From contig WTIG01000183.1 in NCBI GenBank assembly GCA_011522825.1, forward strand, positions 1 to 7,057: DNA of 7,057 nt, read 5' to 3'. Below the pieces are notes generated by a model. The model was not told where the DNA came from, made no database searches, and saw nothing but the letters and a program-made list of their open reading frames with translations. Positions 1 through 6,492 of the stretch are shown one piece after another. The DNA is from Puniceicoccaceae bacterium (GTDB lineage: Bacteria > Verrucomicrobiota > Verrucomicrobiia > Opitutales > Coraliomargaritaceae). How positions within the stretch are numbered: position 1 is the first letter of the stretch; the number at the start of each line of letters is the position of its first letter. The position numbers and the translations under genes are program-made.

Positions 1-1
1 G

Positions 2-235
2 AGCGAAAGGAATGCATGGATTGATTCCTACCAGCGAGGCGATGCGGCGTTGGCGATACAGCAGTTAGAAAGCAAGTTAAACGAGTATCCAATACTGGAT
101 CAGGTGAAAGCTGAATTTGAAGGGGCTTTGAATCTAGCAGAGCCAACGTTGCAGAGTGTGTCTGGCGACAATGTCGAACGATTTAAACAACTATTAGCCT
201 TTGTGCGTAATTTGTTCTCTAAAGTAGAGGAATAG
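2..235 (+). CDS. C-terminal end of an unrecognised protein (5' truncated by the window)
   Basis: The frame is open from the first complete codon (position 2) to the TAG at 233-235, giving 78 residues. A TTG at 50 could be read as a start, but the frame runs upstream of it without a stop and the upstream residues (SERNAWIDSYQRGDAA) look like normal protein, so the true start is almost certainly outside the window. The visible part is probably all alpha-helical, with an amphipathic stretch (AIQQLESKLNEYPILDQVKAE) suggestive of a TPR-like or helical-bundle tail, and it ends in a basic-hydrophobic helix (FKQLLAFVRNLFSK). I do not recognise the family. It converges on the DUF5069 gene with only 20 bases between the stops and no visible terminator hairpin. 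Confidence 0.6.
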   Translation, partial: SERNAWIDSYQRGDAALAIQQLESKLNEYPILDQVKAEFEGALNLAEPTLQSVSGDNVERFKQLLAFVRNLFSKVEE

Positions 236-255
236 TCCTAAGCAAAAGGTTGATG

Positions 256-768
256 CTATGCCTGCAATTGGCTGGCTTCCCATTCGGCTCGCTTGTCATC
301 GCAAAATCCTGGGAGGCGACCTTCGTCTAAATCCATCATATCCATGATGCAAAGAATCTTGTCCTTAAGGTGTGGAACGCCCATTTGCTCAAGAGATTCC
401 TGAATAAAGGCACGTCCTGCTTCGGTTTGCCCTTTATGAGTGATTTCATGGTTCCATTTGCGGACTTGTAAATCTTCAGGAAAAATCTTTTTCAATAATG
501 TATCGAGTAGATGATTGTCATTACCGGCTTGTTTAACTGCCTCAATAACTTGATCGGGCTCTATGCCTAAATGCATGCAAAGAAATTGGTCAAAGCCTCG
601 TTTAAAATTTTTTTGGTAAGAATCGGGCAAGCCTTCTTTGAGGTGCTTTCGTATTTTTGCTATGAATCTCGGAAGATAAAGCAGGCCACACGAATGCGCT
701 TCATAAGGGGAGGGGAGGTCGAAACAAATCTTTCCTCGAGGTCCATCAATTACATTATTTATAGCCAT
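256..768 (-). CDS. DUF5069 domain-containing protein
   Basis: This is a 170-residue soluble protein whose layout matches the DUF5069 family as I know it: a lead-in 'LPSPYEAHSCGLLYLPRFIAKIR' (about residues 18-40), then a 'HLKEGLPDSY' segment (42-51), then a helical part with 'FLCMHLGIEPDQVIEAV' (62-78), a conserved WN pair (105-106), and a 'MDLDEGRLPG' ending (145-154) that resembles the family's acidic DxDEGR motif. Family members are typically 130-170 residues, so it looks complete. No biochemical function is established for this family, and none is inferred here. The ATG at 766-768 is preceded by AT-rich sequence with no Shine-Dalgarno site. It is transcribed divergently from the MerC-domain gene across an 80-base spacer and stands alone on its strand. 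Confidence 0.85.
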   Translation of the reverse strand: MAINNVIDGPRGKICFDLPSPYEAHSCGLLYLPRFIAKIRKHLKEGLPDSYQKNFKRGFDQFLCMHLGIEPDQVIEAVKQAGNDNHLLDTLLKKIFPEDLQVRKWNHEITHKGQTEAGRAFIQESLEQMGVPHLKDKILCIMDMMDLDEGRLPGFCDDKRAEWEASQLQA

Positions 769-809
769 AATTTTAATCTAATTTCTAATAGTTGAAGTTG
801 CATAACAAG

Positions 810-840
810 TTTGACTAATCAATATTAATTCAAACAAAAT
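810..840 (+). promoter_or_regulatory. Possible MerC-gene promoter overlapping an imperfect dyad
   Basis: TTGACT at 811-816 is a good -35 match (5 of 6), and CAAAAT at 835-840 is a weak -10 (4 of 6) after an 18-base spacer. Transcription would begin just before or at the ATG at 849, implying a near-leaderless message. The same bases lie in a 25-base imperfect dyad (810-834), with outer arms TTTGA and TCAAA, that could be an operator. The region is very AT-rich, so both could be chance. Confidence 0.22.
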
Positions 841-848
841 TGACGTTT

Positions 849-1319
849 ATGAATGAACCAAAGGCAAAGCACAACGAAGGTTGGTTGGATAAATTAGCTA
901 TAAGTATGGCGGTACTGTGTGCGATACATTGTTTAATTGTTCCAGTGATGATTGTTGCGGTTCCTTTAATCAGCACGACTTTTTTTGTGCATGAAAATTT
1001 CCACCTTTGGATGCTTATTGCTGTATTTCCAACGACTTTGGCTTCGATTTTACTGGGCTGCAAAAAGCACAGAGATAAATATGTTTTGGCTTTTTGCTTT
1101 ATTGGCCTAGCGCTTTTAGTTGGGGCTTATTTTATGGAACAACAGGGCGCCGCCCACTGTGCCTCGTGCGCTGGAATAGATGCAGGGTCTGGTCTTAGTA
1201 ACATTGCTTGGATCAATACTTTAGGCGGAGTCTTTCTTATCCTAGCCCATTCAAGAAATTTCTATCTCTGCAGAAAGCTTTCTTGTTGTGAGACAAAAAG
1301 CGATTGCGGTTGTTGTTAG
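849..1319 (+). CDS. MerC-domain small membrane protein, likely metal-related
   Basis: This 156-residue protein has four hydrophobic segments (about residues 15-43, 51-70, 78-96, 118-135), as expected of the MerC family, whose founding member is an inner-membrane mercuric-ion transporter. Family signatures are the start 'DKLAISMAVLCAIHC' with C24, H27 and C28 in the first membrane segment, 'FHLWMLIAVFP' in the second, 'GCKKHR' after it, and 'LAHSRNFYLCR' at the end. Two further cysteine groups stand out: HCASC (103-107) in the loop before the last segment, and a tail with six cysteines in the final 16 residues. No merR, merA, merT or merP gene is adjacent, so mercury resistance is not supported. 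Many such chromosomal proteins occur outside mer operons, and the substrate is unknown. ATG 849 is preferred over the in-frame TTG at 840, which would add only three residues. No Shine-Dalgarno site is seen. Confidence 0.85.
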   Translation: MNEPKAKHNEGWLDKLAISMAVLCAIHCLIVPVMIVAVPLISTTFFVHENFHLWMLIAVFPTTLASILLGCKKHRDKYVLAFCFIGLALLVGAYFMEQQGAAHCASCAGIDAGSGLSNIAWINTLGGVFLILAHSRNFYLCRKLSCCETKSDCGCC

Positions 1320-1333
1320 CTTGGATTATTTTC

Positions 1334-1361
1334 TAGTCATTCAGCATAAATTTTATATAAC
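1334..1361 (+). promoter_or_regulatory. Candidate promoter for tRNA-Trp
   Basis: TATAAC at 1356-1361 matches the -10 consensus at 5 of 6 positions. TAGTCA at 1334-1339 is a moderate -35 (4 of 6) with a 16-base spacer. The expected start near 1368 would leave a leader of about six bases before the mature tRNA 5' end, which is typical. It is a consensus match by eye only. Confidence 0.35.
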
Positions 1362-1373
1362 TATTAGAAGTAG

Positions 1374-1452
<79 letters not shown>

Positions 1453-1474
1453 ATTTCCGAGAAGCCATTATTTT

Positions 1475-2212
1475 ATGAATAAACAAAAAAATTTAATCCT
1501 TATACTTTGCCTGTTGGTCTTTGGGCTAGGGTTTGCCTTATACAATACTGCAGCAACAAAAGCTTCCGACTTAGATGTTTCTGAGATGGAAGCAAAAATC
1601 AAAGAACTGAATGAGTCCTTAAAAAACTTATCGGAAGAATATGCTGCGCTTAAGTCGAATTTGCCAGTGCCTGTGGAGGAGCAGTTAGTGGAGATGAAAA
1701 ATAAGATCTCTGAACTCGATAGCGTAGTGACGGACCAAACCGATTTGCTGAGAAAACTCGATCCAAATGGTATATTGGAAGACACTGAGGCTTGGATATC
1801 CGAGTCTTATGAGCAGGCGGTTAATATGGACCAAAATGGATGGGCTCGGGTGAGTGCGGCTGAAGTTTTGGATCGCTATAATCGTTTGGATGAAGCGGCT
1901 TATCAAAGCGTAAGTGATGTTTATTTAACTGCAGAAAATGGTCGAATGAAAGCCTACGCTCTTGGGGTGATTAAAGATCATGTGACAGAAGATTTGAAAG
2001 AGCCAATGATGGATAATCTCAATGAACTAACGAAAGAGGGTGAATTTACTAATGGCTGGTTAACCTATAACTTAGTTGAAGGCTTGGGCAATTTTAGTGA
2101 CGACCCTAAAGTTGAGGAGCAGTTGCAGTACCTTGCAGTCAACCATCCAGATGTGAATATTGCCCGTAAGGCAGCTGAGAAAATTGGATTAGAAATTGTA
2201 GAGGAAGATTAA
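1475..2212 (+). CDS. Secreted or membrane-anchored coiled-coil protein with HEAT-like C-terminus
   Basis: This is a 245-residue protein of unrecognised function. Residues 1-5 are basic and 6-23 form one hydrophobic segment (NLILILCLLVFGLGFALY) followed by NTAATKA, so it is either a signal peptide or an anchor. There is no lipobox cysteine. Two coiled-coil stretches follow, with hydrophobic residues at heptad positions 38, 42, 45, 49, 52, 56 and 59, and again from 71 to 95, separated by a PVP break. The C-terminal half (about 104-240) is helical and resembles HEAT-like repeats, for example 'RMKAYALGVIKDHV' and 'NIARKAAEKIGLE'. It probably acts in the periplasm as a scaffold or partner-binding protein, which is inference. 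The ATG lies 25 bases after the tRNA, with only a weak GAGAAG ten bases upstream, and may be reached by read-through from the tRNA promoter. Its last bases overlap the rmuC stop. Confidence 0.75.
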   Translation: MNKQKNLILILCLLVFGLGFALYNTAATKASDLDVSEMEAKIKELNESLKNLSEEYAALKSNLPVPVEEQLVEMKNKISELDSVVTDQTDLLRKLDPNGILEDTEAWISESYEQAVNMDQNGWARVSAAEVLDRYNRLDEAAYQSVSDVYLTAENGRMKAYALGVIKDHVTEDLKEPMMDNLNELTKEGEFTNGWLTYNLVEGLGNFSDDPKVEEQLQYLAVNHPDVNIARKAAEKIGLEIVEED

Positions 2213-3246
2213 GAAGACAGATCTTCGTCATTCAATTCGTGATTAAGAATCTTGTTCAGTGGTCGCTCTAAGGCACGAGTACGAGTGCCTTGTGCTTCCT
2301 CTAGCGCTTTGCTCGCTTGGTCCATTTTGGTCTGAACCGAATCCATTTTATCTTTATAATTGTTCCACTCGTCTTGGAATTTAAGTAAATCTTTTTGGAT
2401 GATTTTTGCTCGTTCTTCGATCTGAAAACTGCTGATGGATTGACGGATCAATGATAGGATAGCGAAGAGCGAAGTCGGCCCAGAAATCACGATACTCAAT
2501 TCTTTAGCGAGGTCGAGGAGCTCTTCTTGTTGATTTACGAACTGAAAAATCCCTTCGTTGGAAATAAACATGATACAGTAGTCTAGCGTCCCATCGGCTG
2601 GGTTAATGTATTTACGTTTAGCAATGGCCTTGAGGTGTGTTTTGATATCTGAAGCAAATTGTTTGAGGAGTGCCTCTTGTTCGGTTTTTGACTCAGCTTC
2701 TAAGTAGGACTGAAAAGCTCGAATCGGAAATTTTACATCCATATTCAGGCGTTTGCCTTTGGGGAGGTAAAAAGTGAAATCGGGACGGTCTCCACCTTCA
2801 GACGTTTGCTTGTTATAATTAACGCCCTCTTGAAAATCGAAGTGCCTTAGTAGGTCTTCGGCTTGTCGTTCGCCCCACTGGCCGCGCTGTTGGTTATTAG
2901 AGAGGACCGAATTGAGTTGGTTGGTGGTATCCGTTAAGCTCGTGAGTTGTTCTTTAGAGAGCTGAAGGTTCGTTTTAAGCTCAGTGGTATTGGTTTTGAG
3001 TTTATCCAGTTCCTCGTTCAGTTGAGAGAGCTGTTTTTCAATCGCCGTTTTTTTTGACTCTAAATCTTCATTAGAGCTGGATCGTAATTTTTGGAAGGAT
3101 TGCTCCGCTAGATCGAGGAAGCTTTTTTGGTTTTCCTTTAGAGCCTTTAGGGCAAGGTTTTGTACGATCATTTTTATTAAGAAAATCGTAACGACTAAGA
3201 GGATTAGAAAAAACAGGAGATAGGGTAGCAGAAACGAGTTATCCAT
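2209..3246 (-). CDS. rmuC: DNA recombination protein RmuC family
   Basis: This 345-residue protein has the RmuC architecture: a single N-terminal membrane segment (about residues 5-28), a long coiled coil (about 30-118), a conserved core, and a second coiled coil near the C-terminus (about 285-325). Core motifs are RGQWGE (121-126), 'GGDRPDFTFYLPKG' (151-164) and 'LNMDVKFPIRAFQSYL' (167-182), followed by 'YCIMFISNEGIFQ' and 'ISGPTSLFAILSLIRQ'. The RPDF and DVK elements fit the restriction-endonuclease-like fold assigned to this family. In E. coli, loss of RmuC raises the rate of inversions between short inverted repeats, and the protein is taken to limit DNA rearrangement. Its catalysis is not well characterised. 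The E. coli protein is longer (about 475 residues), but shorter homologues are common. No Shine-Dalgarno site precedes the ATG at 3244-3246. It is divergent from secA and convergent with the coiled-coil gene. Confidence 0.93.
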   Translation of the reverse strand: MDNSFLLPYLLFFLILLVVTIFLIKMIVQNLALKALKENQKSFLDLAEQSFQKLRSSSNEDLESKKTAIEKQLSQLNEELDKLKTNTTELKTNLQLSKEQLTSLTDTTNQLNSVLSNNQQRGQWGERQAEDLLRHFDFQEGVNYNKQTSEGGDRPDFTFYLPKGKRLNMDVKFPIRAFQSYLEAESKTEQEALLKQFASDIKTHLKAIAKRKYINPADGTLDYCIMFISNEGIFQFVNQQEELLDLAKELSIVISGPTSLFAILSLIRQSISSFQIEERAKIIQKDLLKFQDEWNNYKDKMDSVQTKMDQASKALEEAQGTRTRALERPLNKILNHELNDEDLSS

Positions 3247-3312
3247 AATTAAGCAGAAGAAAGATTGTCGATGAAATTAAGAAAGAGTGTGGACAAAGAG
3301 GAAGATTTTTAG

Positions 3313-3342
3313 ATTGTATTTCAAAACCAATTCAGTGAACAA
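3313..3342 (-). promoter_or_regulatory. Candidate rmuC promoter
   Basis: Read on the minus strand, TACAAT (3318 to 3313) matches the -10 consensus at 5 of 6 positions, and TTGTTC (3342 to 3337) is a weak -35 with an 18-base spacer. The start would fall near 3306, giving a leader of about 60 bases before the rmuC ATG. It is supported only by consensus matching and by its place in the divergent spacer. Confidence 0.27.
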
Positions 3343-3352
3343 TAGGAGTTTA

Positions 3353-3418
3353 ATGAAGTGTCTAACACTTGTCTACACCGTTCAGGCACACTTTAAAAGT
3401 AGAATCATACAGATATAG
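3353..3418 (+). CDS. Possible 21-codon leader ORF upstream of secA
   Basis: An ATG at 3353 opens a 21-codon frame, starting MKCLTLVYTV and ending in TAG at 3416-3418, which closes 12 bases before the secA ATG. It is preceded by AGGAG at 3344-3348, the best Shine-Dalgarno-like match in front of any start codon in the window, although the four-base spacing is short. Codons 2 to 6 coincide with the perfect dyad at 3356-3370. SecA expression is controlled by translated leader proteins in some bacteria (SecM in E. coli, VemP for SecDF in Vibrio), so position makes this candidate interesting. The peptide is far shorter than those, has no signal peptide and shows no SecM-like arrest motif. It can only be translated if transcription starts upstream of about 3340. 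If the promoter at 3369-3397 is the real one, this ORF is not transcribed with secA. Confidence 0.2.
   Translation: MKCLTLVYTVQAHFKSRIIQI
3356..3370. repeat. Perfect 15-base inverted repeat in the rmuC-secA spacer
   Basis: The arms AAGTGT (3356-3361) and ACACTT (3365-3370) are exact reverse complements around the three-base centre CTA. The right-hand half-site ACACTT recurs directly at 3388-3393, 23 bases downstream, next to a second small dyad (ACTTT-A-AAAGT, 3390-3400). The layout fits a binding site for a dimeric regulator acting on secA, rmuC or both. In RNA, the arms could also form a short hairpin. The repeat is seen directly, and its function is inference. Confidence 0.45.
3369..3397 (+). 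promoter_or_regulatory. Candidate secA promoter
   Basis: TTGTCT at 3369-3374 (4 of 6) and TTTAAA at 3392-3397 (4 of 6) are separated by 17 bases. Transcription would begin near 3404, with a leader of about 27 bases. The -35 overlaps the end of the dyad at 3356-3370 and the -10 lies in the second small dyad, so a repressor there would block it. The match is modest and made by eye. Confidence 0.3.
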
Positions 3419-3430
3419 AATTTTTTTAAT

Positions 3431-6400
3431 ATGCTAAAACAGTTTTTTAAACGATTTTCTGGAAGCCATTATCGGAAGTACCAAAAAAAATGTGCACCCA
3501 TCATTGAGCAAGTTAATGCCTTTGAAGTAGAGATGCAGTCTTTAAGTGAGGAGGCCTTGAAAGACAAGACGGTTGAGTTCAAAAAGCGATTTGAAGCTGG
3601 GGAGACATTGGATGATTTATTGCCTGAAGCCTTTGCTGTGGTGAAAAATGCATCTCGTCGCATGTGTGGAAGCTCTTTGGATGTGTGTGGGCATCAATTG
3701 CCTTGGGAAATGGTACATTATGATGTTCAGCTTTTAGGCGGTATTGCTTTGCACGAAAAACGTATCGCCGAAATGGCAACGGGTGAAGGTAAGACCTTGG
3801 TTTCAACCTGTCCTCTCTATTTAAATGCACTGTCTGGAAGAAATTGTCAGTTGGTGACAGTGAATGATTATTTAGCGCGCCGAGATTCTGAGTGGATGGG
3901 TCATTTGTTCCGCTACTTAGGGCTTACAGTCGGGTGTATTCAAAATGGAATGTCCCCTGCCGATCGTAAGGCTATGTATGCCTGCGATATTACTTACGGT
4001 ACTGCTGCCGAATTTGGCTTTGATTATCTAAGGGATAATGGAATGGCAACTCGTCAAGACGATCAAGTGCAACGGGATCATTACTTCTGTATCATCGATG
4101 AGGTGGACTCTATCTTAATTGATGAAGCGAGAACACCTTTGATTATTTCTGGCCCGATGCAGGAAGATAACCCTTTGCCATTCAAGTCGGTTAAGCCTGT
4201 GGTGCAGAATTTGGTTCGTCAGCAACAAGGCCTATGCAATGAAGTGATTGCCAATGTGAAGAGCGGGCTGGAACAATTAGAAAAAGACGGATTTTCTGAG
4301 GAGCAACATTTGGCCTTAATAACAGAATTGTATCGAGTGAAATTGGGGATGCCTAAGCATAAACAGTTACTTCGCTTGATGGAGGATCCGAAAGTTCGTA
4401 AGTCTTTAGACACGGTCGATCTAGAATTGAATAGCGATTTTAAAAAGAAAGAACGCCATGCCTTAAAGGAATCTTTGTTTTTCATCCTCGATGAAAAACA
4501 AGGGCAGGCAGATCTTACGGAGAAGGGGCGTATCTTAATGAGCCCAAACGACCCTGATGCTTTCATGCTTCCTGATTTGCCTACGATGTTTATGGAAATC
4601 GATAAGCGAGACGAATTGAGTGGCGATGAAAAACAAAAAGCCAAACAAGATGCTGAACATCATTTTCAAAATACCAGTGAGCGTATACACTGCATCAGCC
4701 AACTATTGAGAGCTTACAGTCTTTACGAGAAAGACAAAGAGTATGTGGTGCAGAACGGAAAGGTAAACATCGTTGACCAAAACACGGGTCGAGTCATGCC
4801 AGGTCGCCGTTGGTCTGATGGCTTACACCAAGCAATTGAGGCCAAAGAAAACTGTGCAATTGAAAAGGAAACAAAAACCTATGCTTCGGTTACGATTCAA
4901 AATTATTTCCGCATGTATGACAAAATAGCCGGCATGACTGGTACGGCAGAAACGGAAGCTTCTGAATTTAACGAAATTTATGGATTGGCAGTGATGATCA
5001 TTCCAACGCACCGTCCGAATATTCGTAAGGACAACAATGATGTTATTTATAAAACTCGAAGAGAAAAATTCAATGCGGTGGTGAAGACGATTGCCGAAGT
5101 GAATAAGCAGGGACAGCCCGTCCTTGTGGGAACAGCATCGGTTGAGTCATCGGAATTACTCAGTCGCATGTTGAAGCGTTCCAATATTATCCACAGTGTT
5201 TTGAATGCGAAATATCACGCACAAGAAGCCGAGATTGTTGCCCGTGCAGGACAGAAAGGTGCGGTCACGATTGCCACCAATATGGCAGGTCGTGGTACGG
5301 ATATTAAATTAGGCGAAGGTGTTGAGGAACTCGGTGGATTGTATGTTCTTGGAACAGAGCGGCATGAATCACGCCGAGTCGACAGACAATTACGTGGGCG
5401 ATGTGCTCGTCAAGGTGACCCAGGTGTGTCTAAATTCTTTGTTTCTCTCGAGGACGATCTGATGCGACTCTTTGCTAATGCAGGTCCGATCTCTAATATT
5501 TTAGAGAAAAATTTCAGTGAAGATGAAGAGCTAGAGCACCCGATGTTGAATTGGTCGATTGAAAATGCTCAGAAAAAAGTGGAGCAACAAAATTTCTCGA
5601 TTCGTAAGCGCCTCCTACAATTTGATGATGTTCTCAATACACAAAGAGAAGTGATCTACAGTATTCGCAATGAGGCTATTACCTCTGACACGCCTCGTGG
5701 AATTGTGATGGAAATGGTCACAGAAGAAATCGAGGAGCGTTATCAGTCGGCCGTAGCGAATCAAAGCACGGAAGATATCGAGTCTTTTGTCAGTTGGATC
5801 AACGCTTACTTCCCAATCAGTTTAACGCTTGAGCAGCTGAATGAACAAGAGGGTGATGCCGCATTAGAGTTTATCTTAGAGAGTATTCGCAAAGCCTACG
5901 AAGAACGTGAAACTTTTGAGGATGTAGAATCTTTAAAGGGATTAGAGCGCTACATTGTAATCCGAGCCGTCGACCGTCGTTGGCAGGACCATTTAACAGA
6001 GATGGAAGAATTGAGAAGGAGTGTTAGCTTGAGAAGTTACGGGCAAAAAGATCCTTTGAGCGAATATAAGAGCGAAGCCTTTGTTTTCTTTGAAGAGTTG
6101 ATGACAAGTTTGCGCTCAGAAATTTGTACATCGGTATTTCGTACCGCAACTAATCAAGGGGCGTTTGAAAAAATGTTTTCTAAGATGTCGGCTAAAGTGG
6201 AGTTAACAGGTTCAGATCAAGGACAAGCGAAAGCGGGTGCTTTGGCAGGAGCTGTTGCCATGGAAGCGGCAAATTCTGGAGGAGGACAAGCACGTTCACA
6301 AAAGGAAGTACAACTTCCAAAGGTTGAGCCAATCCGTCGTGAGACGGCAAAAATCGGGCGTAATGATATGGTTACGATTCGCAAAAATGGCGAAAGCAAA

Positions 6401-6469
6401 CAACTAAAATACAAACGTGCCGAATCATTGATTGAGAACGAGGGCTGGGTCTTAGATTCCAATCAATAA
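3431..6469 (+). CDS. secA: Protein translocase ATPase SecA (insert-bearing form without C-terminal zinc site)
   Basis: SecA is the cytosolic motor ATPase that pushes preproteins through SecYEG. All core parts are present in this 1012-residue protein: Walker A ATGEGKT (116-122, Lys121), Walker B DEVD (223-226), the '[11 protein letters not shown]' entry to the preprotein cross-linking domain, '[16 protein letters not shown]' (458-473), '[13 protein letters not shown]' (501-513), [10 protein letters not shown] (616-625), the arginine-finger motif [13 protein letters not shown] (653-665), the helical scaffold start '[13 protein letters not shown]' (728-740), and the two-helix finger region around '[26 protein letters not shown]' (850-875). 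It is longer than E. coli SecA (901) mainly through about 80 extra residues between the 'LVRQQ' and '[18 protein letters not shown]' segments (roughly 265-347), an insertion known from Bacteroidota and PVC SecA. The C-terminus keeps GRND (976-979) but lacks the zinc-binding cysteines. No Shine-Dalgarno site is seen. It probably forms an operon with lnt. Confidence 0.98.
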   Translation: MLKQFFKRFSGSHYRKYQKKCAPIIEQVNAFEVEMQSLSEEALKDKTVEFKKRFEAGETLDDLLPEAFAVVKNASRRMCGSSLDVCGHQLPWEMVHYDVQLLGGIALHEKRIAEMATGEGKTLVSTCPLYLNALSGRNCQLVTVNDYLARRDSEWMGHLFRYLGLTVGCIQNGMSPADRKAMYACDITYGTAAEFGFDYLRDNGMATRQDDQVQRDHYFCIIDEVDSILIDEARTPLIISGPMQEDNPLPFKSVKPVVQNLVRQQQGLCNEVIANVKSGLEQLEKDGFSEEQHLALITELYRVKLGMPKHKQLLRLMEDPKVRKSLDTVDLELNSDFKKKERHALKESLFFILDEKQGQADLTEKGRILMSPNDPDAFMLPDLPTMFMEIDKRDELSGDEKQKAKQDAEHHFQNTSERIHCISQLLRAYSLYEKDKEYVVQNGKVNIVDQNTGRVMPGRRWSDGLHQAIEAKENCAIEKETKTYASVTIQNYFRMYDKIAGMTGTAETEASEFNEIYGLAVMIIPTHRPNIRKDNNDVIYKTRREKFNAVVKTIAEVNKQGQPVLVGTASVESSELLSRMLKRSNIIHSVLNAKYHAQEAEIVARAGQKGAVTIATNMAGRGTDIKLGEGVEELGGLYVLGTERHESRRVDRQLRGRCARQGDPGVSKFFVSLEDDLMRLFANAGPISNILEKNFSEDEELEHPMLNWSIENAQKKVEQQNFSIRKRLLQFDDVLNTQREVIYSIRNEAITSDTPRGIVMEMVTEEIEERYQSAVANQSTEDIESFVSWINAYFPISLTLEQLNEQEGDAALEFILESIRKAYEERETFEDVESLKGLERYIVIRAVDRRWQDHLTEMEELRRSVSLRSYGQKDPLSEYKSEAFVFFEELMTSLRSEICTSVFRTATNQGAFEKMFSKMSAKVELTGSDQGQAKAGALAGAVAMEAANSGGGQARSQKEVQLPKVEPIRRETAKIGRNDMVTIRKNGESKQLKYKRAESLIENEGWVLDSNQ

Positions 6470-6492
6470 ATTGTTCAAAATGATACAGCCCC

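Noticed and set aside
50..52. TTG as the start of the first gene
   Set aside because: The frame is open to the left edge and upstream codons read as normal protein, so the gene is truncated by the window and does not begin here.
571..795. Plus-strand 74-residue ORF over the DUF5069 gene
   Set aside because: It is antisense to a recognised family, has no family resemblance or ribosome site, and ends in low-complexity AT-rich coding. It is treated as a shadow.
840..842. TTG as the start of the MerC-domain protein
   Set aside because: An ATG three codons later fits the family N-terminus better, and neither has a ribosome binding site to favour the TTG.
830..1063. Minus-strand 77-residue ORF over the MerC-domain gene
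   Set aside because: It lies antisense to a clear MerC-family reading frame and has no recognisable motif.
1254..1283. Two palindromes, AGAAATTTCT and AGAAAGCTTTCT, near the end of the MerC-domain gene
   Set aside because: They lie inside the coding sequence at codons fixed by protein content, are not followed by a T-run, and short AT-rich palindromes are frequent. They are not a terminator.
1468..1906. Two minus-strand ORFs over the coiled-coil gene (105 and 73 residues)
   Set aside because: The plus-strand frame has a signal segment, regular heptads and full-length coding character. The antisense frames are serine-rich or irregular shadows.
3287..3378. Nine-base inverted pair GTGTGGACA and TGTCTACAC flanking the spacer
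   Set aside because: It has one mismatch and a gap of over 70 bases. The match is weak enough to be chance in a spacer of this size.
3414..3419. TATAGA as an alternative secA -10 element
   Set aside because: No acceptable -35 lies at the right distance, and it would leave only about five bases before the ATG.
4219..4644. 141-residue antisense ORF inside secA
   Set aside because: It overlaps the SecA insertion, which aligns in style with known insert-bearing SecA proteins. The antisense product is serine- and phenylalanine-rich with no motif, as expected of a reverse-complement shadow.
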